From Micromonospora sp. MH99 (lineage in GTDB: Bacteria > Actinomycetota > Actinomycetes > Mycobacteriales > Micromonosporaceae), in NCBI RefSeq assembly GCF_021442385.1, contig NZ_MUZA01000016.1, positions 44,434 through 108,433 on the forward strand: a DNA stretch of 64,000 nt, in the 5' to 3' direction. Both the position numbers and the translations under genes were made by a program. Under the pieces are notes generated by a model, which saw only the letters and a program-made list of their open reading frames with translations, was not told the origin of the DNA and did no database searches. Of the stretch, positions 57,314 to 64,000 are shown in pieces (position 1 is the first letter of the stretch; every line of letters starts with the position of its first letter).

Positions 57314-58009
57314 TCAGCCGGCGGCGGCGAGCAGGTGCTCCGCCAACGCCAGGTCGAACGGACGGGTGATCTTCAGGGCGTACTCCGAGCCGGGCACGCA
57401 GCTCACGGCGATGCCCTGCTTCTCGACCAGGCCGGCGTCGTCGGTGAGCGGGTCGCCGGCCGCGGCGTGCGCGGCGGTCAGGACGGACCGGCGGAAGCCC
57501 TGCGGGGTCTGCACCGCCCGCAGGGCGGCCCGGTCGACGGTGCCCAGCACCACCTCGTCCGCGCCGACCTCCTTGATCGTGTCGACGACCGGCAGGACGG
57601 GAATCACCGCGGCCCGGCCACCCCGGACCGCGGCGGCGACCGATTCGACCAACTCGGGCGGGGTCAACGCTCGGGCGGCATCGTGCACCAGGATGATCGT
57701 CGGGCCGGCCGGCACCGCCGCCAGCGCGGCGGCGACCGAGGCCTGCCGCTCGGCGCCACCCGGCACCACGATCACCGGAGCCACCGGCGCCAGCAGTTCA
57801 CGGACGCCCACCACCTCAGCGGCGGGCGCGGCCACCACTATCGTGTGCACCGACGCGGCGGCGGCGAGCCGGCGTACGGCGTGCACCAGCAACGGCTCGC
57901 CAGCGAGCAGGCGCAGCGCCTTGGGTCGGCCGGGACCGAGCCGTACGCCGGCACCCGCCGCAGGCACGAGGACCGCGACGTCACCGCGCGGATTGAGCTG
58001 CGCGGTCAC
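57314..58009 (-). CDS. ispD: 2-C-methyl-D-erythritol 4-phosphate cytidylyltransferase
   Basis: This 231-aa nucleotidyltransferase of the MEP pathway has the CTP-binding LVPAAGAGVRLGPGRPKAL (G-rich loop with Arg and Lys). IILVHDAARALTPPELVESV and VQTPQGFRRSVL follow, with a C-terminal KITRPFDLALAEHLLAA. GTG 58009 is the start. It lies between carD and ispF, the standard actinobacterial order, with 56 bp after carD. Confidence 0.95.
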   Translation of the reverse strand: MTAQLNPRGDVAVLVPAAGAGVRLGPGRPKALRLLAGEPLLVHAVRRLAAAASVHTIVVAAPAAEVVGVRELLAPVAPVIVVPGGAERQASVAAALAAVPAGPTIILVHDAARALTPPELVESVAAAVRGGRAAVIPVLPVVDTIKEVGADEVVLGTVDRAALRAVQTPQGFRRSVLTAAHAAAGDPLTDDAGLVEKQGIAVSCVPGSEYALKITRPFDLALAEHLLAAAG

Positions 58010-58065
58010 GTCGCGGTCCTCGGTGGTTTCTTCGCTACGAAGTGGGTACGACGATGCTGTGCGGA

Positions 58066-58551
58066 CTAGGCCTCGGTGAGGACCTTGTCGAGCAGCGTCT
58101 CCGCCTCGTCCTTGGTGCTCTTCTCAGCCAGCGCGACCTCGCCGACGAGAATGTCGCGGGCCTTGGCCAGCATCCGCTTCTCGCCTGCGGAGAGGCCCCG
58201 CTCCCGCTCCCGGCGCCACAGGTCACGCACGACCTCGGCGACCTTCAGCGGGTTGCCGGAGGCCAGCTTTTCCAGGTTGGCCTTGTAACGCCGCGACCAG
58301 TTGGTCGGCTCCTCGGTGTGCGGAGCCCGGAGAACGTCGAAGACCTTGCCGAGGCCCTCTTCGCCGACCACCTCACGGACGCCCACGATCTCGGCGTTCT
58401 CGGCCGGCACCCGGACCGTCAGGTCACCCTGCGCGACCCTCAGGACGAGATACTGCTTGGGCTCGCCCTTGATGACCCGAGTCTCGATTGCCTCGATGAG
58501 TGCGGCCCCGTGGTGGGGGTAAACAACGGTCTCGCCGACACTGAAAACCAT
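58066..58551 (-). CDS. carD: CarD-family RNA polymerase-binding regulator
   Basis: This 161-aa regulator stabilises RNA polymerase open complexes at many promoters. The N-terminal RNAP-interaction domain begins [20 protein letters not shown]. The C-terminal helical DNA-binding domain has the conserved Trp in [16 protein letters not shown] and [27 protein letters not shown] site precedes the ATG. Upstream, TACCCT (58584-58579, minus strand) with GAGACA 17 bp further may be its promoter. The 329-bp gap to the next gene otherwise shows no feature I can support. Confidence 0.97.
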   Translation of the reverse strand: MVFSVGETVVYPHHGAALIEAIETRVIKGEPKQYLVLRVAQGDLTVRVPAENAEIVGVREVVGEEGLGKVFDVLRAPHTEEPTNWSRRYKANLEKLASGNPLKVAEVVRDLWRRERERGLSAGEKRMLAKARDILVGEVALAEKSTKDEAETLLDKVLTEA

Positions 58552-58880
58552 AGGTTCGAAACCCCTTTCGCTGTGTCTAGGGTAACACGCTCAGGCAACG
58601 ATGTCTCACCGATGTCCTGACCGTTGGCGCAGCTCAGGGGCCCTGTGAGAGGTCTTTCTTCAGCTTGACAGGCGGTCAAACCGATGGTTCGAACACGCTC
58701 CGTAACGCACGGATGACTTCCCGGTACGGGTGAACAGAACGTCGAGATCAAGGGCAATGCGCTCCTCCCATGGTATCCCGCCCGGCGGAAACGCGCCCAG
58801 GTGTAGCGGGAGGTGCCCCTGGTGCGGGACGCTGGAGTCCGAGCCGCACTCCGCTCTCGAGACGCTTCGGAGGGGGTCCG

Positions 58881-59558
58881 ATGGGCAAGCCGGACGCAGA
58901 GGGCCACGGGCCTCCCGACGGCCTGCCCGACCTGCCACCCGAGTGGGGCCGCGTCGTCGTCCCCGACGACGCCTCGGCCCTGGCGAGCGAGGCAGCCGCG
59001 GTGCGCCGCGAGCTGCGCCGGGCGGCCGGCCGCCACACCGGGCACCGCGCCCTCACCCTGCCGCTGCTGGTCCTGCTGGTGGCGATGCTCACCACCCTGG
59101 CCGGCTTGGTCGCCGTGACCTGGCCCCGCGTCGGCCGGGGCACCGACCGACCCACCCCGGCGCCCTCGACGCCGCCCGTGACGCTCACCGGCCAGCCGCT
59201 GCCCGCGCTGGACCTGGTCGACGCCGGGCAGGCGCCGGTGCCGCTGCGTGGCCTGCTGCCCGCCATGATCATCCTCGTGGACGACTGCGGCTGCCCGGAC
59301 GTCGTCACCGAGGCCGTGGCGGCGGCGCCCGCCGGTGTCACAGTCGTCACCGTTAGCGAAGGACGGGCTGTCGCGACCGCACCGCCGACCAGGGGCGTCC
59401 GGGCGCTGGCCGACCCCGCTGGTGGGCTGCGCTCGTTCCTCGGGCCCGGTGCCGCGAACGCGCTGCTGGTCGACCGCACCGGGGTGGTGACCCGGGTGCT
59501 GCCGGACCCGGGGTCGGTCGACGCGTACCAGGACGACCTGATCGCCCTGACCCGCTGA
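58881..59558 (+). CDS. Membrane-anchored protein with thioredoxin-like outer domain
   Basis: This 225-aa protein starts at ATG 58881 after GGAGGGGG. It has an acidic N-terminus and one membrane helix (LTLPLLVLLVAMLTTLAGLV, about 65-85). The outer domain has a redoxin-like order: strand MIILVDDCGCPDVVTEAVAA, VTVVTVSEGRA, ALADPAGGLRSFLG and ALLVDRTGVVTRVLPDPGS. The CGC motif replaces the usual CxxC, so classic disulfide exchange is doubtful. It is convergent with the next membrane-anchored gene. Confidence 0.75.
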   Translation: MGKPDAEGHGPPDGLPDLPPEWGRVVVPDDASALASEAAAVRRELRRAAGRHTGHRALTLPLLVLLVAMLTTLAGLVAVTWPRVGRGTDRPTPAPSTPPVTLTGQPLPALDLVDAGQAPVPLRGLLPAMIILVDDCGCPDVVTEAVAAAPAGVTVVTVSEGRAVATAPPTRGVRALADPAGGLRSFLGPGAANALLVDRTGVVTRVLPDPGSVDAYQDDLIALTR

Positions 59559-59567
59559 GCGGTCGTC

Positions 59568-60200
59568 CTACGCGGGGGGCAGCGCGACGAGCTGCGCCTG
59601 GACGTCGATGGGCTCGTCACCGACGGCCGACAGGGTCACCCGGAACGGCCCCCCGCCGGGCAGCACCTCAGCGGAGGCCAGCGTGCCGTCGCAGTCGATG
59701 CGCGGCGGGCCGGCGATCCCGGCCCCCGTGCCCGTCACCGCCAGCGTGCCCGGTCGGGTGCACCGGTACTGCAGCAGATAGCGCGAGCCGTCGTCCGCCG
59801 ACTGACGCGTCACCTCCTGGCCGGGGGTGAGCTCTCGCTGCTCCCGCCAGACCATCATGCGGAACGAGGGCAGGTCACTCCCGGGAGACAGCACGCCCTG
59901 ATCGTCGCCGAGATCGACGACGGTGCCCGTCGCCGGGTCGACCAGAGGGGAGCGGCTCTCCACCCGCACGGCCTCGCCCGTTTCGGGATCCACCCGCACC
60001 GTCACCCGCCCCTCGGGCACACCACGGGCCAGGACACGCTCCAACTCGGTGCTGACGCTCGGCTCGGCGCTCGGTACGCCCACCGGCCCGGCCATCGGCG
60101 TGGGCGCGGCGGCACGCCACCACCAGCCGCCGACCGCCAGCGCGGCCAGGGTCACCCCGGCCAGCACCGCCGACCGCAGCCGGCCGTCCGCCGCATCCAT
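59568..60200 (-). CDS. Conserved membrane-anchored protein
   Basis: This 210-aa protein has a short N-terminal anchor (SAVLAGVTLAALAVGGWWWR, about 10-29). The outer domain of about 160 residues is rich in beta strands (RVTVRVDPETGEAVRVES, SRYLLQYRCTRPGTLAVTG, PFRVTLSAVGDEPIDVQAQL) with two cysteines that may pair. I do not recognise the family. TACGCT 6 nt before the ATG suggests a leaderless gene. The stop faces the stop of the thioredoxin-like gene 9 bp away. Confidence 0.72.
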   Translation of the reverse strand: MDAADGRLRSAVLAGVTLAALAVGGWWWRAAAPTPMAGPVGVPSAEPSVSTELERVLARGVPEGRVTVRVDPETGEAVRVESRSPLVDPATGTVVDLGDDQGVLSPGSDLPSFRMMVWREQRELTPGQEVTRQSADDGSRYLLQYRCTRPGTLAVTGTGAGIAGPPRIDCDGTLASAEVLPGGGPFRVTLSAVGDEPIDVQAQLVALPPA

Positions 60201-60206
60201 GTGGTG

Positions 60207-60212
60207 AGCGTA
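60207..60212 (-). promoter_or_regulatory. -10 box of leaderless gene 59568-60200
   Basis: TACGCT on the minus strand ends 6 nt before the ATG at 60200. Confidence 0.4.
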
Positions 60213-60231
60213 CCGGTCGGGTCGCCGGCGC

Positions 60232-61290
60232 TCAGTCCTGTCGATCCAGCAGGGCGGCGTACAGGGTGAGGCCCGGACCGAACGCCAGCATGAGGACCCG
60301 CCGGGGCGCCGGAGTCGAACGGCCCAACCGGTCCAGGATCAGCAGGACTGTCGGCGACGAGCAGTTGCCGTGCTCGTCGAGCGTCGCCCGGGACGCGGCC
60401 AACGCCTCCGGCGGCAGGGCCAGTTCCCGCTCCACCACGTTGAGGATGCGGGGCCCACCCGGATGCACCGCCCAGCCGTCCACGTCGGAACTGACGCCGC
60501 CGTGCCGGGCCAACAGGTCATCCACCAGCCCCCGGACGTGCCGGGAGAGGACCTGGGGCACCTTCGGCGACAGCCCCATCCGGAACCCCGCGTCGGTGAC
60601 GTCCCAGGTCATGTGGTCGGCGGTCGAGGTGTCGGTGACCGACGTGACCTCACGCAACGCGTACCCCCGACCGCCGGGCACCAGCACGGCGGCGACCGCG
60701 GCGTCCGAGAAGAGCGCGTGCGACACGATCTGCTGGGTGTCCACCCGGGCGGTGGACGGCTGGATGTGCAGGCTGGTCAGCTCCGCGCAGAGCAGCAGCG
60801 CCGGCCGGCCCCGGGCGGTCACGAAGTCACTCGCCGCGCCCAACCCCGGAAGCGCCGCGTAGCAGCCCATGTGGCCGACGAACATCCGCTGCGTGTCCGC
60901 TGCCATGCCCAGGTCGCGGGCGAGCAGGATGTCCAGCCCCGGGGTGGCGTACCCGGTGCAGGAGCAGACGATGAACAGCCCGATGTCGCTGGCGTCCAGA
61001 CCGGCGGCCGTCAGCGCACGCCCCACCGCCTCCTTGCCGAGCGGCAGCGCCTCCACCTGGTACCGACGCATCCGGCGCTCGGTCGGCCAGTCCGAGACGT
61101 CCTCGAGCAGCGGGTTGACCGCGGCCTGCCGTCGGGTCACCCCCGAGTTCGCGAAGATCCGCTGGGCCAACGACCGGGTGGTGCCGGTGAAGTGCCGGGA
61201 GAAGAAGCCCTCCCACAACTCGTCCTGCGAAGCGGACGGCGGCTGTGCTGTCCCGAGCCCCGCGATCACTGGTACGGACACGATCCCCAC
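60232..61290 (-). CDS. Type III polyketide synthase
   Basis: This 352-aa chalcone-synthase-like enzyme has a complete triad: Cys143 in GHMGCYAALPG, His276 in WAVHPGGPR and Asn309 in HGNCSSPT. The C-terminal LAFGPGLTLYAALL matches the family GFGPG loop. It condenses an acyl-CoA starter with malonyl-CoA; bacterial relatives make alkylresorcinols, alkylpyrones or tetrahydroxynaphthalene. Its neighbours (flavoprotein, methyltransferase, UbiA prenyltransferase) favour an alkylresorcinol-derived, methylated and prenylated quinol, as in the agq cluster. It is last in the minus-strand group, 85 bp after the flavoprotein gene. Confidence 0.93.
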   Translation of the reverse strand: MGIVSVPVIAGLGTAQPPSASQDELWEGFFSRHFTGTTRSLAQRIFANSGVTRRQAAVNPLLEDVSDWPTERRMRRYQVEALPLGKEAVGRALTAAGLDASDIGLFIVCSCTGYATPGLDILLARDLGMAADTQRMFVGHMGCYAALPGLGAASDFVTARGRPALLLCAELTSLHIQPSTARVDTQQIVSHALFSDAAVAAVLVPGGRGYALREVTSVTDTSTADHMTWDVTDAGFRMGLSPKVPQVLSRHVRGLVDDLLARHGGVSSDVDGWAVHPGGPRILNVVERELALPPEALAASRATLDEHGNCSSPTVLLILDRLGRSTPAPRRVLMLAFGPGLTLYAALLDRQD

Positions 61291-61375
61291 CTCTCGTCAG
61301 ACGCTGTCCTCCCCCTGGCCGTCCCACCGGCCACCTCGGCCGGCACCTCCCCCGTACGTGTAACGCCGCGCGGGC

Positions 61376-62542
61376 TCACCAACGCGGTACCGATGCGTCG
61401 CGATCCGGGTCCCCGCCCAGAGCGGCGATGCCCAGCCAGTCGGCGCAGACGTCCGAGGTGGCCGGGTGCAGCGAGCCGCAGCGGGCGTCCCGGTAGAGCC
61501 GCTCCAACGGGTGACCACGCCGGGTCGCCGACGTCCCCGCCGCCTCCAGCATCGACGCCGCCACCTCGGCGGCAGTGGTGCCGGCCAGCAGCTTCGCCCG
61601 CCACACCCAGCGGTTGGTCTCCGCGTCCCCCGGGGCGTCGTCCACCCGGCGGGCCGCCTCGGCCACCACCAGTTGGGCCGCCGCGGTCGCCGCGTCCGCC
61701 CGGCCCAGCCGCGCCCGCACCGCCGGCAGGCCGGCCAGGTTGCGGGCGTTGAGATGCTCGGCCGCCGCGTCGATCGCCGCCCGGGCCACCCCCACGTAGA
61801 CGGCCGCGTAACTGGCCACCAGCCAGTGCGGCATCAATTGGGCGACCACCAGCGCCAGCCCCTCCACCCCGCCGAGCAGCCGGTCGGTCGGCACGGTGAC
61901 GTCCAGATGCAGGTCGTGCGACGACGTGGCGCGCATGCCGAGGGCGTCCCAGGTCGGCTCGACGCTCAGACCGTCACCGGCCGGCACCAGGAACTGCGAC
62001 ACCACCGACTGGTCGGCGGAGCTGCGCGCGGCCACCAGGTAACCGTCGGCGTGCCCGGCACCGGAGCAGAACGTCTTGCTGCCCTTGAGGTGCCACCCCT
62101 CGTCGGTCGCCTCGTAGACCGTGCTCAACGCCGAGAGTCGCGCACCTGCGCCGCGCTCGCTCATCGCCACGGCGTACCAGGAGCCCTCCGCGGCGGCGGT
62201 GAGCAGTCGGTCCCGGGCGGCCAGCGCCTCGTCCGGCACACCCAGGGCCTCGGCCAACTCCTCGGTGACCGCGCCCAGCGCGCCCGTCACCGAGGCGTGC
62301 ATGTTGAACACCAGCGCGGTCGCGCCGTTGCCCCGGGCAAGTTCGGTGGCGACCGCGGCGTACTCGGCGAAGCTGGCGCCCAGGCCACCCAGCGCGCGGG
62401 GCACCATCAGCCCGAACAGGCCGGCCTCCCGCAGGTCGCGGAAGTCGTCGACCGGAAAGGAGCCGTCCCGGTCGTGCTCCGCCGCGCGCGCGGCGAACCG
62501 CGGCGCCAACCGGCGGGCCGCCTCAAGCGCGTGCACCGTCAT
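61376..62542 (-). CDS. Acyl-CoA-dehydrogenase-fold flavoprotein, possible hydroxylase
   Basis: This 388-aa protein has the ACAD fold: GLFGLMVPRALGGLGASFAE, YAVAMSERGAGARLSALS, GWHLKGSKTFCSGAGHADGY and a helical C-domain. The catalytic glutamate region of true dehydrogenases (YEGTSEI-like) is replaced by YRDARCGSLHPATSD. This resembles the ending of flavin-dependent monooxygenases built on this fold. In a type III PKS cluster it may therefore hydroxylate the resorcinol ring, or reduce the prenyl chain. ATG 62542 follows GAGGAGGAAG. It is 42 bp after the methyltransferase gene. Confidence 0.85.
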   Translation of the reverse strand: MTVHALEAARRLAPRFAARAAEHDRDGSFPVDDFRDLREAGLFGLMVPRALGGLGASFAEYAAVATELARGNGATALVFNMHASVTGALGAVTEELAEALGVPDEALAARDRLLTAAAEGSWYAVAMSERGAGARLSALSTVYEATDEGWHLKGSKTFCSGAGHADGYLVAARSSADQSVVSQFLVPAGDGLSVEPTWDALGMRATSSHDLHLDVTVPTDRLLGGVEGLALVVAQLMPHWLVASYAAVYVGVARAAIDAAAEHLNARNLAGLPAVRARLGRADAATAAAQLVVAEAARRVDDAPGDAETNRWVWRAKLLAGTTAAEVAASMLEAAGTSATRRGHPLERLYRDARCGSLHPATSDVCADWLGIAALGGDPDRDASVPRW

Positions 62543-62584
62543 ATCGCTTCCTCCTCGGCGTCCCATACCCCGCCACGAAGCCGA

Positions 62585-63359
62585 CTATCCTCTGCGGACC
62601 CCCTGGCCCTGGTACAGCACGGCGGTGGACCGCGTCGGCACGATGCGCGGGACCCGGCCCGTCGACGTCGCGCCCGGCGTCCGCGCCGCGCGCGCCCGGC
62701 GCACCAGCCAGCCGACCAGGCCACCGACCTGCGGACGGATGCCGCGCAGACGCAGCTCGACACCGTGCCGGGCGCACTCGGCCACCAGCGCGCGAGCGTC
62801 CACGAACAACCGTGGATCGTGGATGCCACGCGGCACGGTCGGCAGCCGCTCGGCGATCCGTACCGCGACCAGCCGGGCCAGCGCCGTGTCGTTGAGCGTG
62901 TCCAGCACCAGCAGGCCGCCGGGGCGCAGCAGCCGGCACGCCTCGGCCACCGCGCGCGGCCAGTCCGGGACATGTTCCAGCAGCTCACCGGCCGAGACCA
63001 CGTCGGCGCACCCGTCCGGCAACGGCACCGCGGTGACATCACCCTGGACCACGCGCACCCCGTGCCCGGCGGCCTGGACCAGCGCCGAGCGGGTCAGGTC
63101 GACACCGACGTGCCGGTATCCCTTGCCGGCGAGGTGCGGCGCGAGCAGCCCGGCGCCGCAACCCAGATCGACAAGGACCGCGCCCGGGCGGGTCGCCGGC
63201 GGCACGAGCGCCGCGCGGGCCTCGGCCAGCCAGTGCAGCATCGCGAACGCGCCATCGGGCCGCCACCACTCGCCGGCCAGGTCGTCGTACTGGCGCGGGT
63301 CGTTGCGCGGCAGCACCCGGGGACCGGTGGACGCCGCGGCCGCAGCCACGTCTCGCATG
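62585..63359 (-). CDS. SAM-dependent (UbiG-like) methyltransferase
   Basis: This class I methyltransferase of about 257 aa starts at ATG 63359. It opens like UbiG (RQYDDLAGEWWRPDGAFAML). The SAM motif is VLVDLGCGAGLLAPHL, followed by HVGVDLTRSALVQAA, VQGDVTAVPLPDG, LEHVPDWPRAVAEACRLLRP and LLVLDTLNDT. UbiG-type enzymes methylate phenolic oxygens of quinone precursors. This fits O-methylation of a resorcinol or hydroquinone from the adjacent type III PKS. It is divergent from the prenyltransferase gene, with 45 bp between start codons. Confidence 0.9.
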
Positions 63360-63404
63360 GCACCGAGCGTGGCACGACTGCTCGGTAACGACCAGACTTC
63401 CCTT

Positions 63405-64000
63405 ATGTCGTCGAGGGTGTTAGGGCTGGTCAGAGCGAGCCATCCGGAACCGGCCGTCGCGGTGACCACGGTGTCCGGTCTGCTGGCCTGGGGGGTGGGG
63501 CACCGGCCGTCGGGAATCGTCTCGGTGGTGCTCGCCGTACTCGCCAGCCAGCTCGCCGTCGGCTGGACCAACGACGCGTTGGACGCCGAGCGGGACGCCA
63601 CTGTGGGGCGTACCGACAAACCGGTCGCCGCCGGCGCGGTGGGCCGGCGCGTCACGGCCTGGGCCGCGGCGGCGGCCGCGCTGGCCTGCCCGCTGCTGGC
63701 GCTGACCACGAACCCTCCGGCGGCGCTCTGGCTGACCGTCGCCCTCGTCTCCGCGCTGCTCTACGACTGGCCGCTCAAGGCCACCGTCTTCTCGGTGGTG
63801 CCGTACGCCGTGTCCTTCGGCGCGTTGCCCGGCTTCGTGGTGCTGGCGCTGCCCGGCGAGCCGACCCCGCCGGCCTGGCTGCTGGCGGCGGCGGCCTGCC
63901 TGGGGGCCGGCGCGCACTTCGCCAACGTGCTGCCGGACCTGGCCGACGACGCCCGGACGGGGGTACGCGGTCTGCCGCACCGCCTCGGCGCGGCGGGCAG
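63405..64000 (+). CDS. UbiA-family prenyltransferase (partial, runs off window)
   Basis: The first 198 residues are present from ATG 63405. The UbiA first aspartate motif is NDALDAERDATVGRTDKP. The second appears as PDLADDARTGVRGLPHRLG just before the window end. Several membrane helices are seen (SIVSVVLAVLASQLAVGW, ALWLTVALVSALLYDWPL, VVPYAVSFGALPGFVVLAL). It should attach a prenyl chain to an aromatic acceptor in the membrane. It is divergent from the methyltransferase in the type III PKS cluster, so the aromatic product of that cluster is the likely acceptor. Confidence 0.9.
   Translation, partial: MSSRVLGLVRASHPEPAVAVTTVSGLLAWGVGHRPSGIVSVVLAVLASQLAVGWTNDALDAERDATVGRTDKPVAAGAVGRRVTAWAAAAAALACPLLALTTNPPAALWLTVALVSALLYDWPLKATVFSVVPYAVSFGALPGFVVLALPGEPTPPAWLLAAAACLGAGAHFANVLPDLADDARTGVRGLPHRLGAAG

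Overview
The window is high-GC actinobacterial chromosome, most likely Micromonospora or a close Micromonosporaceae relative (an inference). Supporting signs are GTG starts throughout, many leaderless genes with a TAnnnT box 6-8 nt before the start codon, XRE/DUF397 pairs, a SARP/AfsR regulator, CarD-IspD-IspF order, and a type III polyketide cluster with a UbiA prenyltransferase. There are no rRNAs, CRISPR arrays, phage genes or recognisable transposases. One tRNA (Thr, anticodon TGT) is present.

Layout. 1-16 kb: DUF4032 kinase-like protein, PAP2, APC permease, a double-RCK channel-like protein, a CrtU-like desaturase, an HNH protein, a Ser/Thr kinase, a crotonase without its catalytic glutamates, and a secreted M4 metalloprotease divergent from a lipoprotein that looks like its emfourin-type inhibitor. 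16-19 kb: a translationally coupled operon of a SLOG-like sensor with four membrane segments, an AraC regulator and a VOC protein. 19-24 kb: tRNA-Thr, MsiK/UgpC-type ATPase, rlmB-cysS. 24-33 kb: IclR regulator, an AbiEi/DUF559 gene bracketed by copies of one repeat, an S8 protease, a DMT exporter with a divergent CGNR regulator, and an XRE/DUF397 set. 33-41 kb: MarR regulator divergent from an enolase, then a class II fumarase, a 993-aa SARP regulator and a class I fumarase, so both fumarase types lie within 7 kb.

42-56 kb holds tyrosine catabolism in three pieces: an Lrp regulator divergent from 4-hydroxyphenylpyruvate dioxygenase, a HisC/Pat-type aminotransferase, and homogentisate dioxygenase divergent from an operon of an unknown 289-aa protein and fumarylacetoacetase. 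No maleylacetoacetate isomerase is visible, and the unknown protein is a candidate replacement. Between these pieces lies a cell-surface set: a WxL-like secreted protein, a DUF916 membrane protein with an apparent frameshift at its start, and a small LPVTG-anchored protein. This resembles the Csc/WxL complexes of Firmicutes.

56-64 kb: a TPR membrane protein, the ispF-ispD-carD block, two membrane-anchored proteins, and a type III PKS, acyl-CoA-dehydrogenase-fold flavoprotein and methyltransferase operon divergent from a UbiA prenyltransferase cut by the window end. This set resembles the alkyl-O-dihydrogeranyl-methoxyhydroquinone (agq) cluster of Actinoplanes.

Intergenic regions carry at least five families of 45-75 bp hairpin repeats. 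Two families occur as two full hairpins each, a third as one full hairpin plus a half copy, and one copy is a perfect palindrome with 36-bp arms.
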